A DNA stretch of 64,000 nucleotides from Arcanobacterium sp. (GCA_022778805.1 JALFSN010000002.1:310001-374000); one strand, 5' to 3'; counted from the stretch's first letter, positions 8,143-18,100 are shown. Program-made: numbers and translations. Notes: generated by a model not told the origin, from the sequence alone.

Positions 8143-9410
8143 TGCGGGGCGCATTATGGGCGGTGACGGCGGCAGCTGCTAGCTCCCTCACCATAGGCGC
8201 CGTCGCCACTGCAGCCTATGCGCATGCGCGCCATTACGTACTTCGCCGACGCAGCGTGCTGATTCCGCGTTCCTCGAATTTCAGCGGTACTCCTGGCCTG
8301 CGCATTTTGCATCTATCAGATCTGCATGCTTTGGCGCGCCACAAGAAATTGCTGGATTTCACGAATCATCTCACGATGATTGACCCCGATTTCGTAGTGC
8401 TCACCGGAGATCTCATTGCCCACGATGCCGCTATCGAGCCGGTCATAAGGGCGCTGAGCGTTTTCAAAGGAATCCCAGGCGTGTTCGTCTTCGGCTCAAA
8501 CGACTATTACGCGCCACGTTTCCGAAATCCGCTCCGATATCTCATGAAAAATTCTCACGAGACACGCGGGGAGAATCGCCATGAGGATGCTCATGACGAT
8601 AAACGACAGCGACTCGCTACGGCGTCACTATCAGCGGGGCTCACAGAGCTAGGGTTTATCAATCTCAACAATGTTCGCACTACCGTACACACTGAGCATT
8701 GCACGATTACCGCTATCGGTGTGAATGATGCACATATCGATCTTGACCACTATCCTGACGCACAACCAGATTTCCTGACGTCGAACCTTCAGATGAGGGA
8801 TTTTCTGACTCCGCATCTTCGCGATGAACGCCGCCATGATGAAAATGCAGATAGCGGCGGCAAAGATAGCAGAGCAAAAGACGCTGCAGAAAGCAACGCA
8901 GACGGCGCCGCAGGAGATGGTGCTGACGACGTCACAAAAGGCGGCGTCCCACATCTAAAGATTGGCGTCACTCACGCCCCCTACTCTCGAATATTGAATC
9001 GCATGGCCAGCGAAGGCTGCGAGCTAATTTTCGCTGGGCACACTCACGGAGGCCAGATATGCCTGCCTGGGCACCGGGCGCTCGTCACCAACTGCGATCT
9101 GCCAGCACAATTCGCCTCTGGAATGTTTGCGTGGCCACCAAACGAGCTTCCCCCTATCAAGAAAAATGGTGCCGTGCTAGTGGCAGATACCACCGCTGCT
9201 CAGACCCCAGACCATCTCCATCAAGCTGCCGACCGCCAGCTCACATCTCAGGAGCCTCAGGCGGCTCCGGTAACTCAGGCAACGTCCTTTTCTAGCACGG
9301 CGTCACCATCCTGGGTCAATCTCTCTGCTGGCCTTGGCACTACTCCATTTGTGCCATTGCGCACCTGGTGTGCACCGGAGGCAATTCAAGTGGATGTCAT
9401 TAATATGTAG
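8142..9410 (+). CDS. Membrane-anchored calcineurin-like metallophosphoesterase
   Basis: 422 aa. The GTG start shares its first base with the stop of the PBP gene. An N-terminal hydrophobic segment (~5-28) anchors it. Metallophosphoesterase motifs appear in order: DLHAL (~59), GDLIAHD (~86), GSNDYY (~116, in place of GNHD/GNND) and GHTHGGQICLPG (~298-309). A polar insertion rich in Asp, Asn, Gly and Ala (~230-270), unusual in length, separates the third and last motifs; a second low-complexity insert lies near 355-380. The family includes Rv3683. The substrate is unknown; pairing with a PBP suggests a cell-envelope role. Confidence 0.88.
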   Translation: MRGALWAVTAAAASSLTIGAVATAAYAHARHYVLRRRSVLIPRSSNFSGTPGLRILHLSDLHALARHKKLLDFTNHLTMIDPDFVVLTGDLIAHDAAIEPVIRALSVFKGIPGVFVFGSNDYYAPRFRNPLRYLMKNSHETRGENRHEDAHDDKRQRLATASLSAGLTELGFINLNNVRTTVHTEHCTITAIGVNDAHIDLDHYPDAQPDFLTSNLQMRDFLTPHLRDERRHDENADSGGKDSRAKDAAESNADGAAGDGADDVTKGGVPHLKIGVTHAPYSRILNRMASEGCELIFAGHTHGGQICLPGHRALVTNCDLPAQFASGMFAWPPNELPPIKKNGAVLVADTTAAQTPDHLHQAADRQLTSQEPQAAPVTQATSFSSTASPSWVNLSAGLGTTPFVPLRTWCAPEAIQVDVINM

Positions 9411-9541
9411 TCCTGAATATGTAGTCCTACTGCAAGTCATACGGCTGCCGTATAGCTGTGGATTTTCTTTAACGCTATCACTCAGCTATGATGGTTCGGC
9501 GAGGTAAATATCTGCTGTGTTTGTGCAGATATAGTCTCCCT

Positions 9542-9618
<77 letters not shown>

Positions 9619-9802
9619 AAGAAAATGCTGGTATGCCGCTGAAAAGTGGCAATCAGTGTTTTTGATTTTTGGCTCTAGGGAATACCTAGGGGATAAGAAA
9701 ATGAAAATTGTGGGCAAATGGAAGTAATTCAGCCCTAGCGCTTGCGAGCGTCTAGCGGCTATACTGGAAGCACAATGAGCCGGTTACCGGAGCATTGCCA
9801 GC

Positions 9803-9832
9803 ACAGCCACTTCCATTTTCGGGGGTGGCTGT
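9803..9832 (+). terminator. Hairpin followed by an A/T run
   Basis: ACAGCCAC (9803-9810) pairs with GTGGCTGT (9825-9832); AAAATTTT follows on the plus strand. It may end transcription from the tRNA side or stop the convergent DUF3800 gene. A TATACT hexamer at 9760-9765 lies ~40 bp before the stem. Confidence 0.45.
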
Positions 9833-9847
9833 AAAATTTTGTTCGGG

Positions 9848-10510
9848 CTAAGGCAAGCTCACGGTGAAAGCGTTGATTCTTGGCTCTATGATTGCCCAAA
9901 GTTTTTCCCGAAGCTGTTGCGCTTTACGGCTCTTTTCTATTGGCACCAGATAGCGCCGCTGCATCACGTATAAAGCAAGATCCACTGCCTGCAATCCTTC
10001 CACGCTAGCCGAATCAGCAAAACTCATATTCGCTTGCTTCGCTTTGAAGCGTGCCTGCAATTGTTTCGACTCGCTCGAATCATCAGCCACTATTTGCAGC
10101 CCACTAGCTCCAAGCTGCCTAGCGTATTCATCCACCTGCGCCAGCACGCCTTCCATACACACAATATGCGGCGGCTCTGGATATCGATAACGGGCATTCA
10201 AGCGGCGCACGTCTACACCATAGGCAAAGAATTGCACCTCATTGGCACAGATCGCGCCAAGGGCTTGCAGATAGATCTCGCCAATCTCACGATGCCGCCC
10301 GCGCATTGTTTTCCAATCATGCGCCCCACCCATCATCGGGTGACCGTGAAACTCTATCCTCTCCGGTAATCCTTCATAGGCTCGCACTATCTGCTGGCGC
10401 AGCTTATCCATGGCCTGATTCACATCGAGCCACACGGCCTCATTGGCCACAGCGGCGGCCATAAAGTAGTGATCGGCACGCTGTGATTCATCCAGATAAG
10501 CAATAAGCAT
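9848..10510 (-). CDS. DUF3800 domain protein
   Basis: 220 aa from the ATG at 10510, which puts the family motif AYLDES at the very N-terminus; the frame also has an ATG at 10528. DUF3800 proteins have an RNase H-like fold, with an N-terminal Asp (LDES), a middle acidic residue (IVADDSSES, ~135) and a C-terminal acidic pair near LQAVDLALYVMQRRY (~175-189). These are plausible metal ligands. They often occur near mobile or defence genes, but nothing of that kind is visible here. The role is unknown. Confidence 0.75.
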   Translation of the reverse strand: MLIAYLDESQRADHYFMAAAVANEAVWLDVNQAMDKLRQQIVRAYEGLPERIEFHGHPMMGGAHDWKTMRGRHREIGEIYLQALGAICANEVQFFAYGVDVRRLNARYRYPEPPHIVCMEGVLAQVDEYARQLGASGLQIVADDSSESKQLQARFKAKQANMSFADSASVEGLQAVDLALYVMQRRYLVPIEKSRKAQQLREKLWAIIEPRINAFTVSLP

Positions 10511-10712
10511 GAAAATGATTCTAGCCAATCACACCCGCTGCCTGTACTTGCTTCTAAGTACTACATAAGTTCCGCCTGGCAACTCGATTCTGCCCACTCC
10601 TCCCGCATATACAGGTGTTGCGGCGATTTTCAGCCCCGTCTCTTGCCGGCACTCACGCTTTTAGCTACAGTGAGAAACATACACGACGGATCGGGTGCCG
10701 GAACGTTGTCGC

Positions 10713-10744
10713 CAAGCCCTCCACAAACTATTGTGAGGGGCTTG
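10713..10744. other. 14-bp imperfect hairpin in the gene-free gap 10511-10804
   Basis: 10713-10726 (CAAGCCCTCCACAA) pairs with 10731-10744 (TTGTGAGGGGCTTG) around a 4-nt loop with two mismatches. It sits downstream of the minus-strand DUF4862 gene and upstream of the DUF3800 gene, with no U-tract. It may be a terminator for DUF4862. I see nothing else in the gap. Confidence 0.4.
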
Positions 10745-10804
10745 AGCTTTATCTACAGTAACCACTTATCCGCATACTCCACGGACGACTCCCCTGTGTT
10801 CAGC

Positions 10805-11734
10805 TCAGCTTTCGAGGCTCTCCCGTTCAGCAAACTGTGCGAGTTCCGCAAACTCACGAATCGATGCAATGCGCTCAGTCGGCTCACCTGACGTAATCGA
10901 AATCTTCACGCCGACGTATTCTGCACCCGCTGAAAGCGCCGTACGATACGCCTTGCCCGCAGCTTCGCGCGTGAGTACAGAAGCGCTGTGATGCTCATGC
11001 AAGCCTATATGGGCATCAACCCACGGCCCATATCCACCAGCTTCTTTGCTCTGTGCACCCGATACAATCATCCCACCAAGTAAGCCACTCGCTGCCACCT
11101 GTTCTATGTGCTCCTGAGGCAGCTCTGCCCCACGCCCCTCAATTGCGCAGCGCCCCCAGTTGAGCGAGGCTTTCACATTCTCTGCACCTACTTCTTTAAT
11201 GGCGGCGAGTTCGTCAGATAGCTGCAAAAATCCTTTTTCGACGGGATGCTCATCACTCCAGGCATCGCAATGCTCCACCACAAGAGATGCTCCGTCAATA
11301 TCCCATCCGGATATTTCATCAAGTGAACTCATCAGAGCTGCTTTATCTCCCAGCGCTTGCGGAGCAGTGTGCAACGCCAGATGAGTGAAGAACCGCCAAC
11401 CGGTGAGATCATTCACCCTCCGCATGGCATCTGCTGCCTCACGCAGAAAAGCGAGCGCCGCACGCCGTCCCTCTGCATCGGGCGAGGCAATTCCCCATGA
11501 GCGATCGTCGATATGTGCCATGACCCCTGGAATTGGAGTGAGCACGTTCAACGAAAATTGTGGAACCATACGAGCTGCAAACCACACCGGATCTTCCCGT
11601 AGCCCATTTGCCATATATGGCACTTCGAGTCCACTCACCCAAGGCTGACTTTTTAGCGCGTCATAAAACTTTTCTTGCTCAGATAATTCTCCTGCAATAG
11701 CGGCGTATGCCCCCACGATAAACGGCGTATCCAT
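10805..11734 (-). CDS. DUF4862 family protein (TIM-barrel-like)
   Basis: 309 aa from ATG 11734, preceded by GGGGGAG; the frame stays open to 11980 but that extension is low-complexity and lacks an initiation site. The N-terminus MDTPFIVGAYAAIAGELSEQ and the segments LEVPYMANGL, LTPIPGVMAHI and LVVEHCDAW match what I know of DUF4862, an actinobacterial/Firmicute family with a sugar-isomerase-like (xylose isomerase-type) barrel. No experimental function is known to me. It is divergent from the DUF4261 gene. Confidence 0.7.
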   Translation of the reverse strand: MDTPFIVGAYAAIAGELSEQEKFYDALKSQPWVSGLEVPYMANGLREDPVWFAARMVPQFSLNVLTPIPGVMAHIDDRSWGIASPDAEGRRAALAFLREAADAMRRVNDLTGWRFFTHLALHTAPQALGDKAALMSSLDEISGWDIDGASLVVEHCDAWSDEHPVEKGFLQLSDELAAIKEVGAENVKASLNWGRCAIEGRGAELPQEHIEQVAASGLLGGMIVSGAQSKEAGGYGPWVDAHIGLHEHHSASVLTREAAGKAYRTALSAGAEYVGVKISITSGEPTERIASIREFAELAQFAERESLES

Positions 11735-11971
11735 CATGCTCCCCCACACTTCTTTGCTGGCGCTACTACTATTGTAAACACAGAATTTTCCACGCGAATG
11801 TAAGAAGAAGTACCAGCTGACGGCGTCACCCATACTTTTGCACTCATCCCCGTCTCTCACACTTACTCCTAGCGAAATGCCCACCTTTCTCATCGTTCCC
11901 GCCGAAATAGTCATCCTCATCATCGCCCTTGCCGAAGTGCCCGCCTTTCTCAGACTCGTTAAAATGGCGCT

Positions 11972-12892
11972 GTGGAACAATTAGGAGTATCAGCCATTCA
12001 TCCCACGGCCCCACAATTTCTCTCGGCCGTTCTTCTCTCGCGAGAAGAGATTGATATAGAACGCGGAATCGGGAGACTCAACTCACTGTGGAAAGTGGGA
12101 GCTGAACCAGCATGGGATCGTACATCTGACGGCTCACCACTGCTGCACTTCGCTGTCGCTGGCGCCCAGGTGATGCTTACACAGCTTTCAGGTAGCTTCA
12201 CGCCAAAGCGCGGCACACTCCCACAACACTCGTACTACACTGCCATCACGATCTTTATTCCTCCTTCTCGTGACGACGCTCCGCACGAACCCGATACCCC
12301 TCACCCGTCTGGTACTCATGCTGCGACTTCCACGCACGCCCATGCGACCGAGAATACAGAGGTTGTGACTCGCCGACGTCATATGGTGACTGCTCATATT
12401 GTGCTCACTCAACTTGCCGATGCGCTGGGACGCAGTTCCGGCGTGGTTGGCCTATTCCGTGAAGAATTGGGGGTAGTGCAGCCACCACAGATGTTTGCCC
12501 AGCTAGCTCCTCTGCTTGCGCAGGGTCAAGTGCCACTGCCGCTGTGGGTAAATATCAGAGCACAGCCGTTAGCAGCTCATGCAGATAGAGATAGCTTTGA
12601 TACGCCGGATAAGCATAACGACGTCTCCGCACACGACGCCGAATCTCAGCTCACCCTTGGACGCACTTTTGGTTTACCACTCTTCGGGCATCTCGATTTG
12701 CAGGTGAGTGAGAGCATACATTCCCCTGAGGAGGTCTACGCCGAGCTGGCCAATATCGCCACGTATCTGATTACCACCGATTCTTATCTACTACCAGGGC
12801 AAACTCTGGGCAGTAGCGAAGGCGAACAGATTGCACTCACACAAGCACTTTCTGAAATTGACCACACGCCCGTGATAGAAATTCTCTACTGA
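11972..12892 (+). CDS. DUF4261-like protein
   Basis: 306 aa. A GTG at 11972 is the first in-frame start; no clear ribosome site precedes it, so the exact N-terminus is uncertain. The opening (FLSAVLLSREEIDIERGIGRLNSLW) and the end (TYLITTDSYLLPGQTLGSSEGEQIAL) resemble DUF4261 proteins, which have two related alpha/beta halves. A His/Thr/Asp-rich insert (~100-135) and an Asp/His-rich insert (~200-225) are linkers. The role is unknown; the family name is given with moderate confidence. Confidence 0.6.
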   Translation: MEQLGVSAIHPTAPQFLSAVLLSREEIDIERGIGRLNSLWKVGAEPAWDRTSDGSPLLHFAVAGAQVMLTQLSGSFTPKRGTLPQHSYYTAITIFIPPSRDDAPHEPDTPHPSGTHAATSTHAHATENTEVVTRRRHMVTAHIVLTQLADALGRSSGVVGLFREELGVVQPPQMFAQLAPLLAQGQVPLPLWVNIRAQPLAAHADRDSFDTPDKHNDVSAHDAESQLTLGRTFGLPLFGHLDLQVSESIHSPEEVYAELANIATYLITTDSYLLPGQTLGSSEGEQIALTQALSEIDHTPVIEILY

Positions 12893-13163
12893 CAAAAGTT
12901 TCTACTGACGTACGTCTATCGGCATCGGCGCACACCGCTTACGCCGATCTCATCGTCATTCGCGCTCATCTGCGCTGCTCGCGTGAGCACACCGACGTCA
13001 CGAATCCATACAACTGACGTAATGCGGACATGCGCCAATGTGCAGTAAGCTGTGGAGAAGAAAATCATCCGCATTGAGCATAAGTTGTGCATAAAGAACG
13101 TTGAGTGAACAGCGTAAACTAGGCACGGATTCCCACAGTGTGCGGATCGTATTGGAGGTAGTC

Positions 13164-13538
13164 ATGACGCCGAGCGCGCATCAGGCTCAATCGAAAGACC
13201 AGGCCACGCAGTCCAAACTGGAAGTTGGTAAAGATTACGTAATCGTACATCATGAGCAGGCAGGCCAATGGGAAGTTCGGCTCATTGATTCTCAGGCTGA
13301 AGACGGCCTGGGGAATGTGATCGGTTACGCCGCTTACGACGTTCTTGATGAGGATTTTCTACTCACGCACACCGTGGTGGCACAGCAATACCAAGGCCGT
13401 GGGATCGCTGGCGAACTCATGCACGCCGCTCTTGAAGATATTAAGGCCGACGGGAAAAAGGTGGTGCCACTGTGCTCGTATGCAAGCTCCTACATTGAGC
13501 GACATCCCGAATATCAAACGCTCGTTTCTGAGCAATAG
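13164..13538 (+). CDS. GNAT-family N-acetyltransferase (YjdJ-like)
   Basis: 124 aa from ATG 13164 with GGAGG upstream; an earlier in-frame start at 13101 lacks one. The acetyl-CoA loop is QYQGRGIAGELMHAALEDIKADG, followed by KVVPLCSYASSYIERHPEYQTL. This is the pattern of the small GNAT clade (GRGIA...LC.Y...Y...HPEY), best known as a minimal N-acetyltransferase of uncertain substrate. The gap 12893-13163 upstream holds no gene. Confidence 0.85.
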   Translation: MTPSAHQAQSKDQATQSKLEVGKDYVIVHHEQAGQWEVRLIDSQAEDGLGNVIGYAAYDVLDEDFLLTHTVVAQQYQGRGIAGELMHAALEDIKADGKKVVPLCSYASSYIERHPEYQTLVSEQ

Positions 13539-13605
13539 GTTTCTGGGCAACTTCTGAGCAACAATAAGATAGCAACAATAAGACAGGCACCGTGAAGACG
13601 CCACT

Positions 13606-14958
13606 ATGAGTTTTGACATCACACACCGACTCGTTCCTGCCAATGCGGGCGCTGAAGCAACCATTGCCAGTGCTGATATCGCTCAAGCCACATCAACAGC
13701 TGCGCTATCCCATGGCTGTCCCCGCAGCGGCAGCCATCACGCTCCTGCGCTCGGCCGCACCGGCATTATTCACACTCCCCACGGAGATATCCACACTCCG
13801 GCTTTCATCCCTGTGGGGACAAAAGCCACCGTGAAATCCGTGTTGCCAGAATCTGTGGAAGCACTCGGGGCTCAGGCCGTGCTTGCCAACGCGTATCATC
13901 TCTATCTCCAGCCTGGATCAGAGATTCTTGACGCCGCTGGTGGCCTCAGTGCATTTATGAATTGGAATCATCCCACATTTACGGACTCGGGCGGATTTCA
14001 AGTGATGAGCCTCGGCTCTGGAATCAAAAAAGTGCTGAGCGAAGAATTCTCTGGCAAGGCAGCAGACGCCACCACTCCGCCGAAACGGCACGGGGAAAGC
14101 CTCACGAAAGTGGATGACGACGGCGTGTGGTTTCGTTCGCATCTGGATGGCTCGCGTCACCGTTTTTCTCCCGAGATTTCTATGCGCATTCAGCATGAAA
14201 TTGGCGCAGATATTATTTTTGCTTTCGATGAGCTCACCACCCTCCTTGATTCACGCACATACCAAGAAGAATCTCTAGAGCGCACCCGCCGCTGGGCACA
14301 GCGGTGCTTAGTGGCGCACCAACAGCTCACCGAAGAGCGAGAAAATAAGCCATACCAAATGCTGATGGGCGTGATTCAAGGGGCGCAGTATGAGGATTTA
14401 CGCCGAAAAGCAGCCCGCGATCTAGGCTCAATGGAAATTGACGGGCAGCGTTTTGACGGCTTCGGTATTGGTGGAGCACTCGAAAAAGAAAACCTGGGGC
14501 AGATTGTGCGCTGGGTGAATGAGGAGCTGCCTGAAGACCGACCACGGCATTTGCTTGGCATCTCTGAGCCGGACGATATCTTTGCAGGTGTGGAAAATGG
14601 GATTGATACATTCGACTGCGTCAATCCCTCACGAGTGGCTCGCAATGCTGCAATCTACACTCCTGATGGCCGCTTCAACGTGAATCGCCAACAATTTCGC
14701 ACCGATTTTTCGCCGCTTGTGGAAGGATGCGAATGCTACACCTGCACGCACTATACAAAGGCATATCTGCACCATGCCTTTAAGGCAAAAGAAATGATCG
14801 CGGCCACGCTCGCCACTATTCACAATGAGTACTTTACGGTACATCTGGTAGATCAGATCCGTGAAGCAATCAATGAGGATAATTACTGGGATTTCAAGGC
14901 AGTCTATCTGCATCGTTTTTACGCCAATGGCGGGCGCGTGAGAACCCAAAGTAACTAG
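13606..14958 (+). CDS. tgt: tRNA-guanine transglycosylase
   Basis: 450 aa; exchanges G34 for queuine/preQ1 in GUN-anticodon tRNAs. Visible motifs are the substrate region TPAFIPVGTKATVKSV (~65-80), the catalytic loop FTDSGGFQVMSL (~126-137) and IGADIIFAFDELTT. The zinc site near the end is CECYTCTHYTKAYLHH (C-x-C-x2-C plus His). It is longer than the usual ~375 aa: a non-conserved Ala-rich N-terminus (~1-45) and an insert after VLSEEFSGKA add length. No other queuosine genes are in the window, so it may use salvaged precursor. Confidence 0.95.
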   Translation: MSFDITHRLVPANAGAEATIASADIAQATSTAALSHGCPRSGSHHAPALGRTGIIHTPHGDIHTPAFIPVGTKATVKSVLPESVEALGAQAVLANAYHLYLQPGSEILDAAGGLSAFMNWNHPTFTDSGGFQVMSLGSGIKKVLSEEFSGKAADATTPPKRHGESLTKVDDDGVWFRSHLDGSRHRFSPEISMRIQHEIGADIIFAFDELTTLLDSRTYQEESLERTRRWAQRCLVAHQQLTEERENKPYQMLMGVIQGAQYEDLRRKAARDLGSMEIDGQRFDGFGIGGALEKENLGQIVRWVNEELPEDRPRHLLGISEPDDIFAGVENGIDTFDCVNPSRVARNAAIYTPDGRFNVNRQQFRTDFSPLVEGCECYTCTHYTKAYLHHAFKAKEMIAATLATIHNEYFTVHLVDQIREAINEDNYWDFKAVYLHRFYANGGRVRTQSN

Positions 14959-15101
14959 GGCCAGGCACAGATGGCGACTCCGTCGTCACGGCGTCACTTA
15001 AGACTCAGCCACCACTAGGAGAGGGCAAAACTGGACGCACGGCAAACCATCCACAGCGGAAACTATCGGGCATCGCTGCGTTACTTTCCGCTGACGCCAT
15101 A

Positions 15102-15128
15102 GTGGGACGCCGCACTAAGACGTCCCAC
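15102..15128. terminator. Hairpin between convergent tgt and symporter genes
   Basis: GTGGGACG (15102-15109) and CGTCCCAC (15121-15128) form a perfect 8-bp stem with an 11-nt loop, midway in the 240-bp gap. No U-tract is present. Confidence 0.4.
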
Positions 15129-15200
15129 CAATGCCGCATTACTTTCGCCGGTGCCACATGAAGGCTTGTCTTACTAAGAGGCCGTATTGAGACGCGCGCA

Positions 15201-16316
15201 TTAACGCCGAGCGCGGCGCGGATGGTATTTTTCTTTGCGGTTTGCAGCAATGGAATCGGCGAGCGCCACATCTTCCGAGGATTCTTCTCCGAGCGAGCCG
15301 CCGGCAAGCTTATTCACCACGATGGCGATAGCTCCATCGCCAGTCACGTTGGTGGCAGTGCCAAAGCTGTCCACCGCCACATACATGGCCACCATAATGC
15401 CATACATCGGATCAGTAAACGCCAGCACGCTCTGCAGCACACCTTGGGCTGCGGCGATAGCTCCTCCAGGCACTCCAGGAGCAGCCACCATAATGACGCC
15501 GAGGAGCACAATGAAACTCACCATCTGCCCTGGCGTGACGGCGACGTGCATAATATGCGCCAGAGCGAGTGCAAATGCCGTAATTTTAATCATTGACCCA
15601 GCCAGATGAATAGTGGCACACAGCGGAATCACGAAGTCTGAAATCTCTGGTGAGACGCCGTTTCTGCGGGCGCACTGCACCGTGACCGGAATAGTGGCAG
15701 CAGATGAGGCCGTGCCCAACGCCGTCACGTATGCATCACGCATCCCCCACAGCGCAGAGAGCGGATTGCGCTTATCCACTATCCCAGCGATGGAATACTG
15801 AAGTAGCAGCATGACGACGGTCAACACAAAAGCGAAGATAATGACCTTTGCCATCGTGATAATCACCGCCACAAATTGCCCGGATTTGCTCATGTTCATG
15901 AAGATGCCCAGGATGTGCAGCGGCAGCAGAGGAACGATCACTTTCGTGATGACTTTCATCATCAAAGAGCGGAACTCTTCCAGGAGTGCCCCCATCTTTT
16001 CTGCCTTGACGGCGCTCATGCCAAGGCCGAGAACAAACGCCAGTACTAGTGCCGTGAGCACGTCAAAGACCGGATTGAGCTTGAGATTACCAGCGAGCAC
16101 CGAGCCCACAGCGTTGGCCGGCTCTGCGAGCGTCGGATCGACTGCTTGGCCGGCGAGCAAGTGCGGGAAAATCAATGAGGCAAGCCCCCAGGTGCCAAAG
16201 CCAGCCACCATCGTGGAGCCATATGCGAGAGCCACCGTGATGAGCAGCCATTTCCCACCCGCAGAACCGAGCTCATAGATAGCAGGAGCCACTAAACCGA
16301 GGATAATCATCGGCAC
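15201..16316 (-). CDS. SLC1/DAACS-family amino acid or dicarboxylate:cation symporter, N-terminally disrupted
   Basis: 371 aa from a GTG at 16316. It is a sodium- or proton-coupled transporter with hairpin motif TASSAATIPVTVQC (~187-200) and the last-helix ligand motif AVDSFGTATNVTGDGAIAIVVNK, typical of the GltT/SstT/DctA group. The usual first helix is missing from this frame. It is encoded just upstream (16317-16489) in the same reading frame but without any ATG/GTG/TTG. A well-placed ATG at 16489 (AAGGA before it) is one base out of frame. Either a 1-base indel has broken the gene, or a shortened protein starts at 16316. Confidence 0.85.
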   Translation of the reverse strand: MPMIILGLVAPAIYELGSAGGKWLLITVALAYGSTMVAGFGTWGLASLIFPHLLAGQAVDPTLAEPANAVGSVLAGNLKLNPVFDVLTALVLAFVLGLGMSAVKAEKMGALLEEFRSLMMKVITKVIVPLLPLHILGIFMNMSKSGQFVAVIITMAKVIIFAFVLTVVMLLLQYSIAGIVDKRNPLSALWGMRDAYVTALGTASSAATIPVTVQCARRNGVSPEISDFVIPLCATIHLAGSMIKITAFALALAHIMHVAVTPGQMVSFIVLLGVIMVAAPGVPGGAIAAAQGVLQSVLAFTDPMYGIMVAMYVAVDSFGTATNVTGDGAIAIVVNKLAGGSLGEESSEDVALADSIAANRKEKYHPRRARR

Positions 16317-16489
16317 GGCAAAACCAAGGAATTGGCCAAAAACATCATTAAACGTGGCAAATGGAACGATTGCCCATGAGGGGAGAACTTGCCCGAGTAA
16401 AGCGCCAAGTACAATAGCTAAAAGTACCCAAAAAAGTAGTGAATGGGCGATGCGCCCGAGAAACGTCGGAGCCTTTCTTCCTGAACCAT
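16317..16489 (-). pseudogene. Out-of-frame 5' end of the symporter gene
   Basis: Read in the symporter frame this stretch encodes GRIAHSLLFWVLLAIVLGA and LGQVLPSW, a proper DAACS first helix and loop. The likely start ATG at 16489 reads MVQEERLRRF in a different frame and stops within ~25 codons. A single-base change in the GGAAGAAAGG stretch near 16475-16484 would restore one continuous gene of ~429 codons. Confidence 0.7.
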
Positions 16490-16667
16490 AACAATCCTTA
16501 CCTAAATATGAGATGCCTTTACTTTAATGGGCAGTAAGGGAAATAGGCGAACTGGCTCACCACGTGGCTAGGGCGACACTAAACAGAGCTGCGCGGAGCC
16601 TGGCGCGTTTTCGCACCCACACCTCGCACCTCGCAGCTTAAACCCTTGCGGTCTGAAGCCGCACAGC

Positions 16668-18002
16668 TTAAAACTCTCGGTCGGCTGACTGCGCGAGCTG
16701 AGCGAGAGTGGCCTCATCCGGGAATCCCTGCACATTCCAGCGCGGCGGCCACGCCGTCGAATCCCGCATAATCCCCTGCGGCCAAATCTCACGAGCTATG
16801 TGAGAACGGATTGTGATGCGCACGCCATTCGAGTTCTCCCACGGATGCGGAGACGGCTCTCGGATAAAAGAAATGAAATCCGTATCTGGAATCGAACCTC
16901 GTACATCCATCGCATTCCATTCAGTGGCACTCACCCGCTGTCCGGAATGCAGTCGACGTGGTATATAGCTTTTCAGCTCGCCAAAATCTCCCCAGCTGGA
17001 GAGCGCTCGAACCTGCTGTGCATAAATCGCCTGCCGAAAACTGCCGCGCAGCGCCCCGAGCACCTGCGCGAGCTTAGAATCTGCAAACGGCACCCACTCT
17101 TTCCAGCCGTCCGCCGTCACGGTATGAGGTAACGGATAGACAGCCTCGGAACTGCGCCGCTGGGTGAGCAGTATCGTAAAGAAATCCACCAAATGTGGGT
17201 CTTCACTAAAAACCACATAAAATTTCGTGCGAGCTGCGGGCACGAAAAGTGGAATATCGTCTGGATGGCGTTCTCGCAGCCGCTGAGCTACCTGTATCAT
17301 CATCTCCACGTCGCAGAACCAAGAGAGCTCATAATTTTCAGGAGCGAGAAAGGTGACGACGTCAGCCCCAGATATCCTCGATAAGCCGAGATCCACAGAG
17401 ACTCGCTGATACCCCACCACTCGGCGCAGCGCATTCACTGATTCAGCTAGCAGCGCCCCCACGTCTGAGGGCACTTGTTCCATTTGCGAATAGTAGATTG
17501 GCTGAGCGGCATCGGGGTTGTCCAGTGCGAGACCAACCCCCACAAAATCGGTGAGCGGCACGTAAATCATGGAATCTTCCCCGCGGTGGGAATTCACAAA
17601 ATAGTCCGCAGAGCGCACAATCGGCACAATTGTGGGATTCGCATCCAGAATTGGAGCTGGCTCTGGCACGTGCAGATGCCTATCGTCGAGATCTATCAGA
17701 GCCTCGGCGTCGCCGCTGGCCGACGCGGCTGCGCTGGCATCCTCGCCGATATGGCCAGTAGCGTCGTCAAACATAGGGGCTTTTGCCTGCTCCACCCCAA
17801 TGCTGATGAGACGATAGAGAAGCTCAGCACGCTGCACTTCAGGGGCATCCTCCGCAATAAACACCCCTGGCCGGAATCGAAAAGCACGCCCATCAGGCAA
17901 GAGCACATCGAGAGATTCTCCATCTGCCGTGACGATCGCACCGGCAAGGTCGGGGTGCTCAACCGCTTTTTCCAGTGCCCATTGCACAAATTCCATAGCC
18001 AT
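16668..18002 (-). CDS. Conserved hypothetical protein, 444 aa
   Basis: No family recognised. There are no membrane helices or signal peptide. The N-terminus (MAMEFVQWALEKAVEHPDLA) is helical, followed by a segment on DGRAFRFRPGVFIAEDAPE, an Ala/Ser linker (~90-105), and a mixed alpha/beta body. Hydrophobic strands appear at IYVPLTDFVGVGLAL and VSVDLGLSRISGADVVTFLAPE. The protein could be a cytosolic DUF1444-like or SseB-like regulator, but I cannot support either. It lies ~100 bp after the ABC ATPase gene on the same strand and may be read from that operon. Confidence 0.75.
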   Translation of the reverse strand: MAMEFVQWALEKAVEHPDLAGAIVTADGESLDVLLPDGRAFRFRPGVFIAEDAPEVQRAELLYRLISIGVEQAKAPMFDDATGHIGEDASAAASASGDAEALIDLDDRHLHVPEPAPILDANPTIVPIVRSADYFVNSHRGEDSMIYVPLTDFVGVGLALDNPDAAQPIYYSQMEQVPSDVGALLAESVNALRRVVGYQRVSVDLGLSRISGADVVTFLAPENYELSWFCDVEMMIQVAQRLRERHPDDIPLFVPAARTKFYVVFSEDPHLVDFFTILLTQRRSSEAVYPLPHTVTADGWKEWVPFADSKLAQVLGALRGSFRQAIYAQQVRALSSWGDFGELKSYIPRRLHSGQRVSATEWNAMDVRGSIPDTDFISFIREPSPHPWENSNGVRITIRSHIAREIWPQGIMRDSTAWPPRWNVQGFPDEATLAQLAQSADREF

Positions 18003-18100
18003 ATTCTCACATATTTTCGCTATCGCGTCGGCGCGAGGCCGCTGGAACGCCAGCGCGAAGCCGTCAGAGACAGAGAGAGATAGAGAGATAAGGCCGACCG

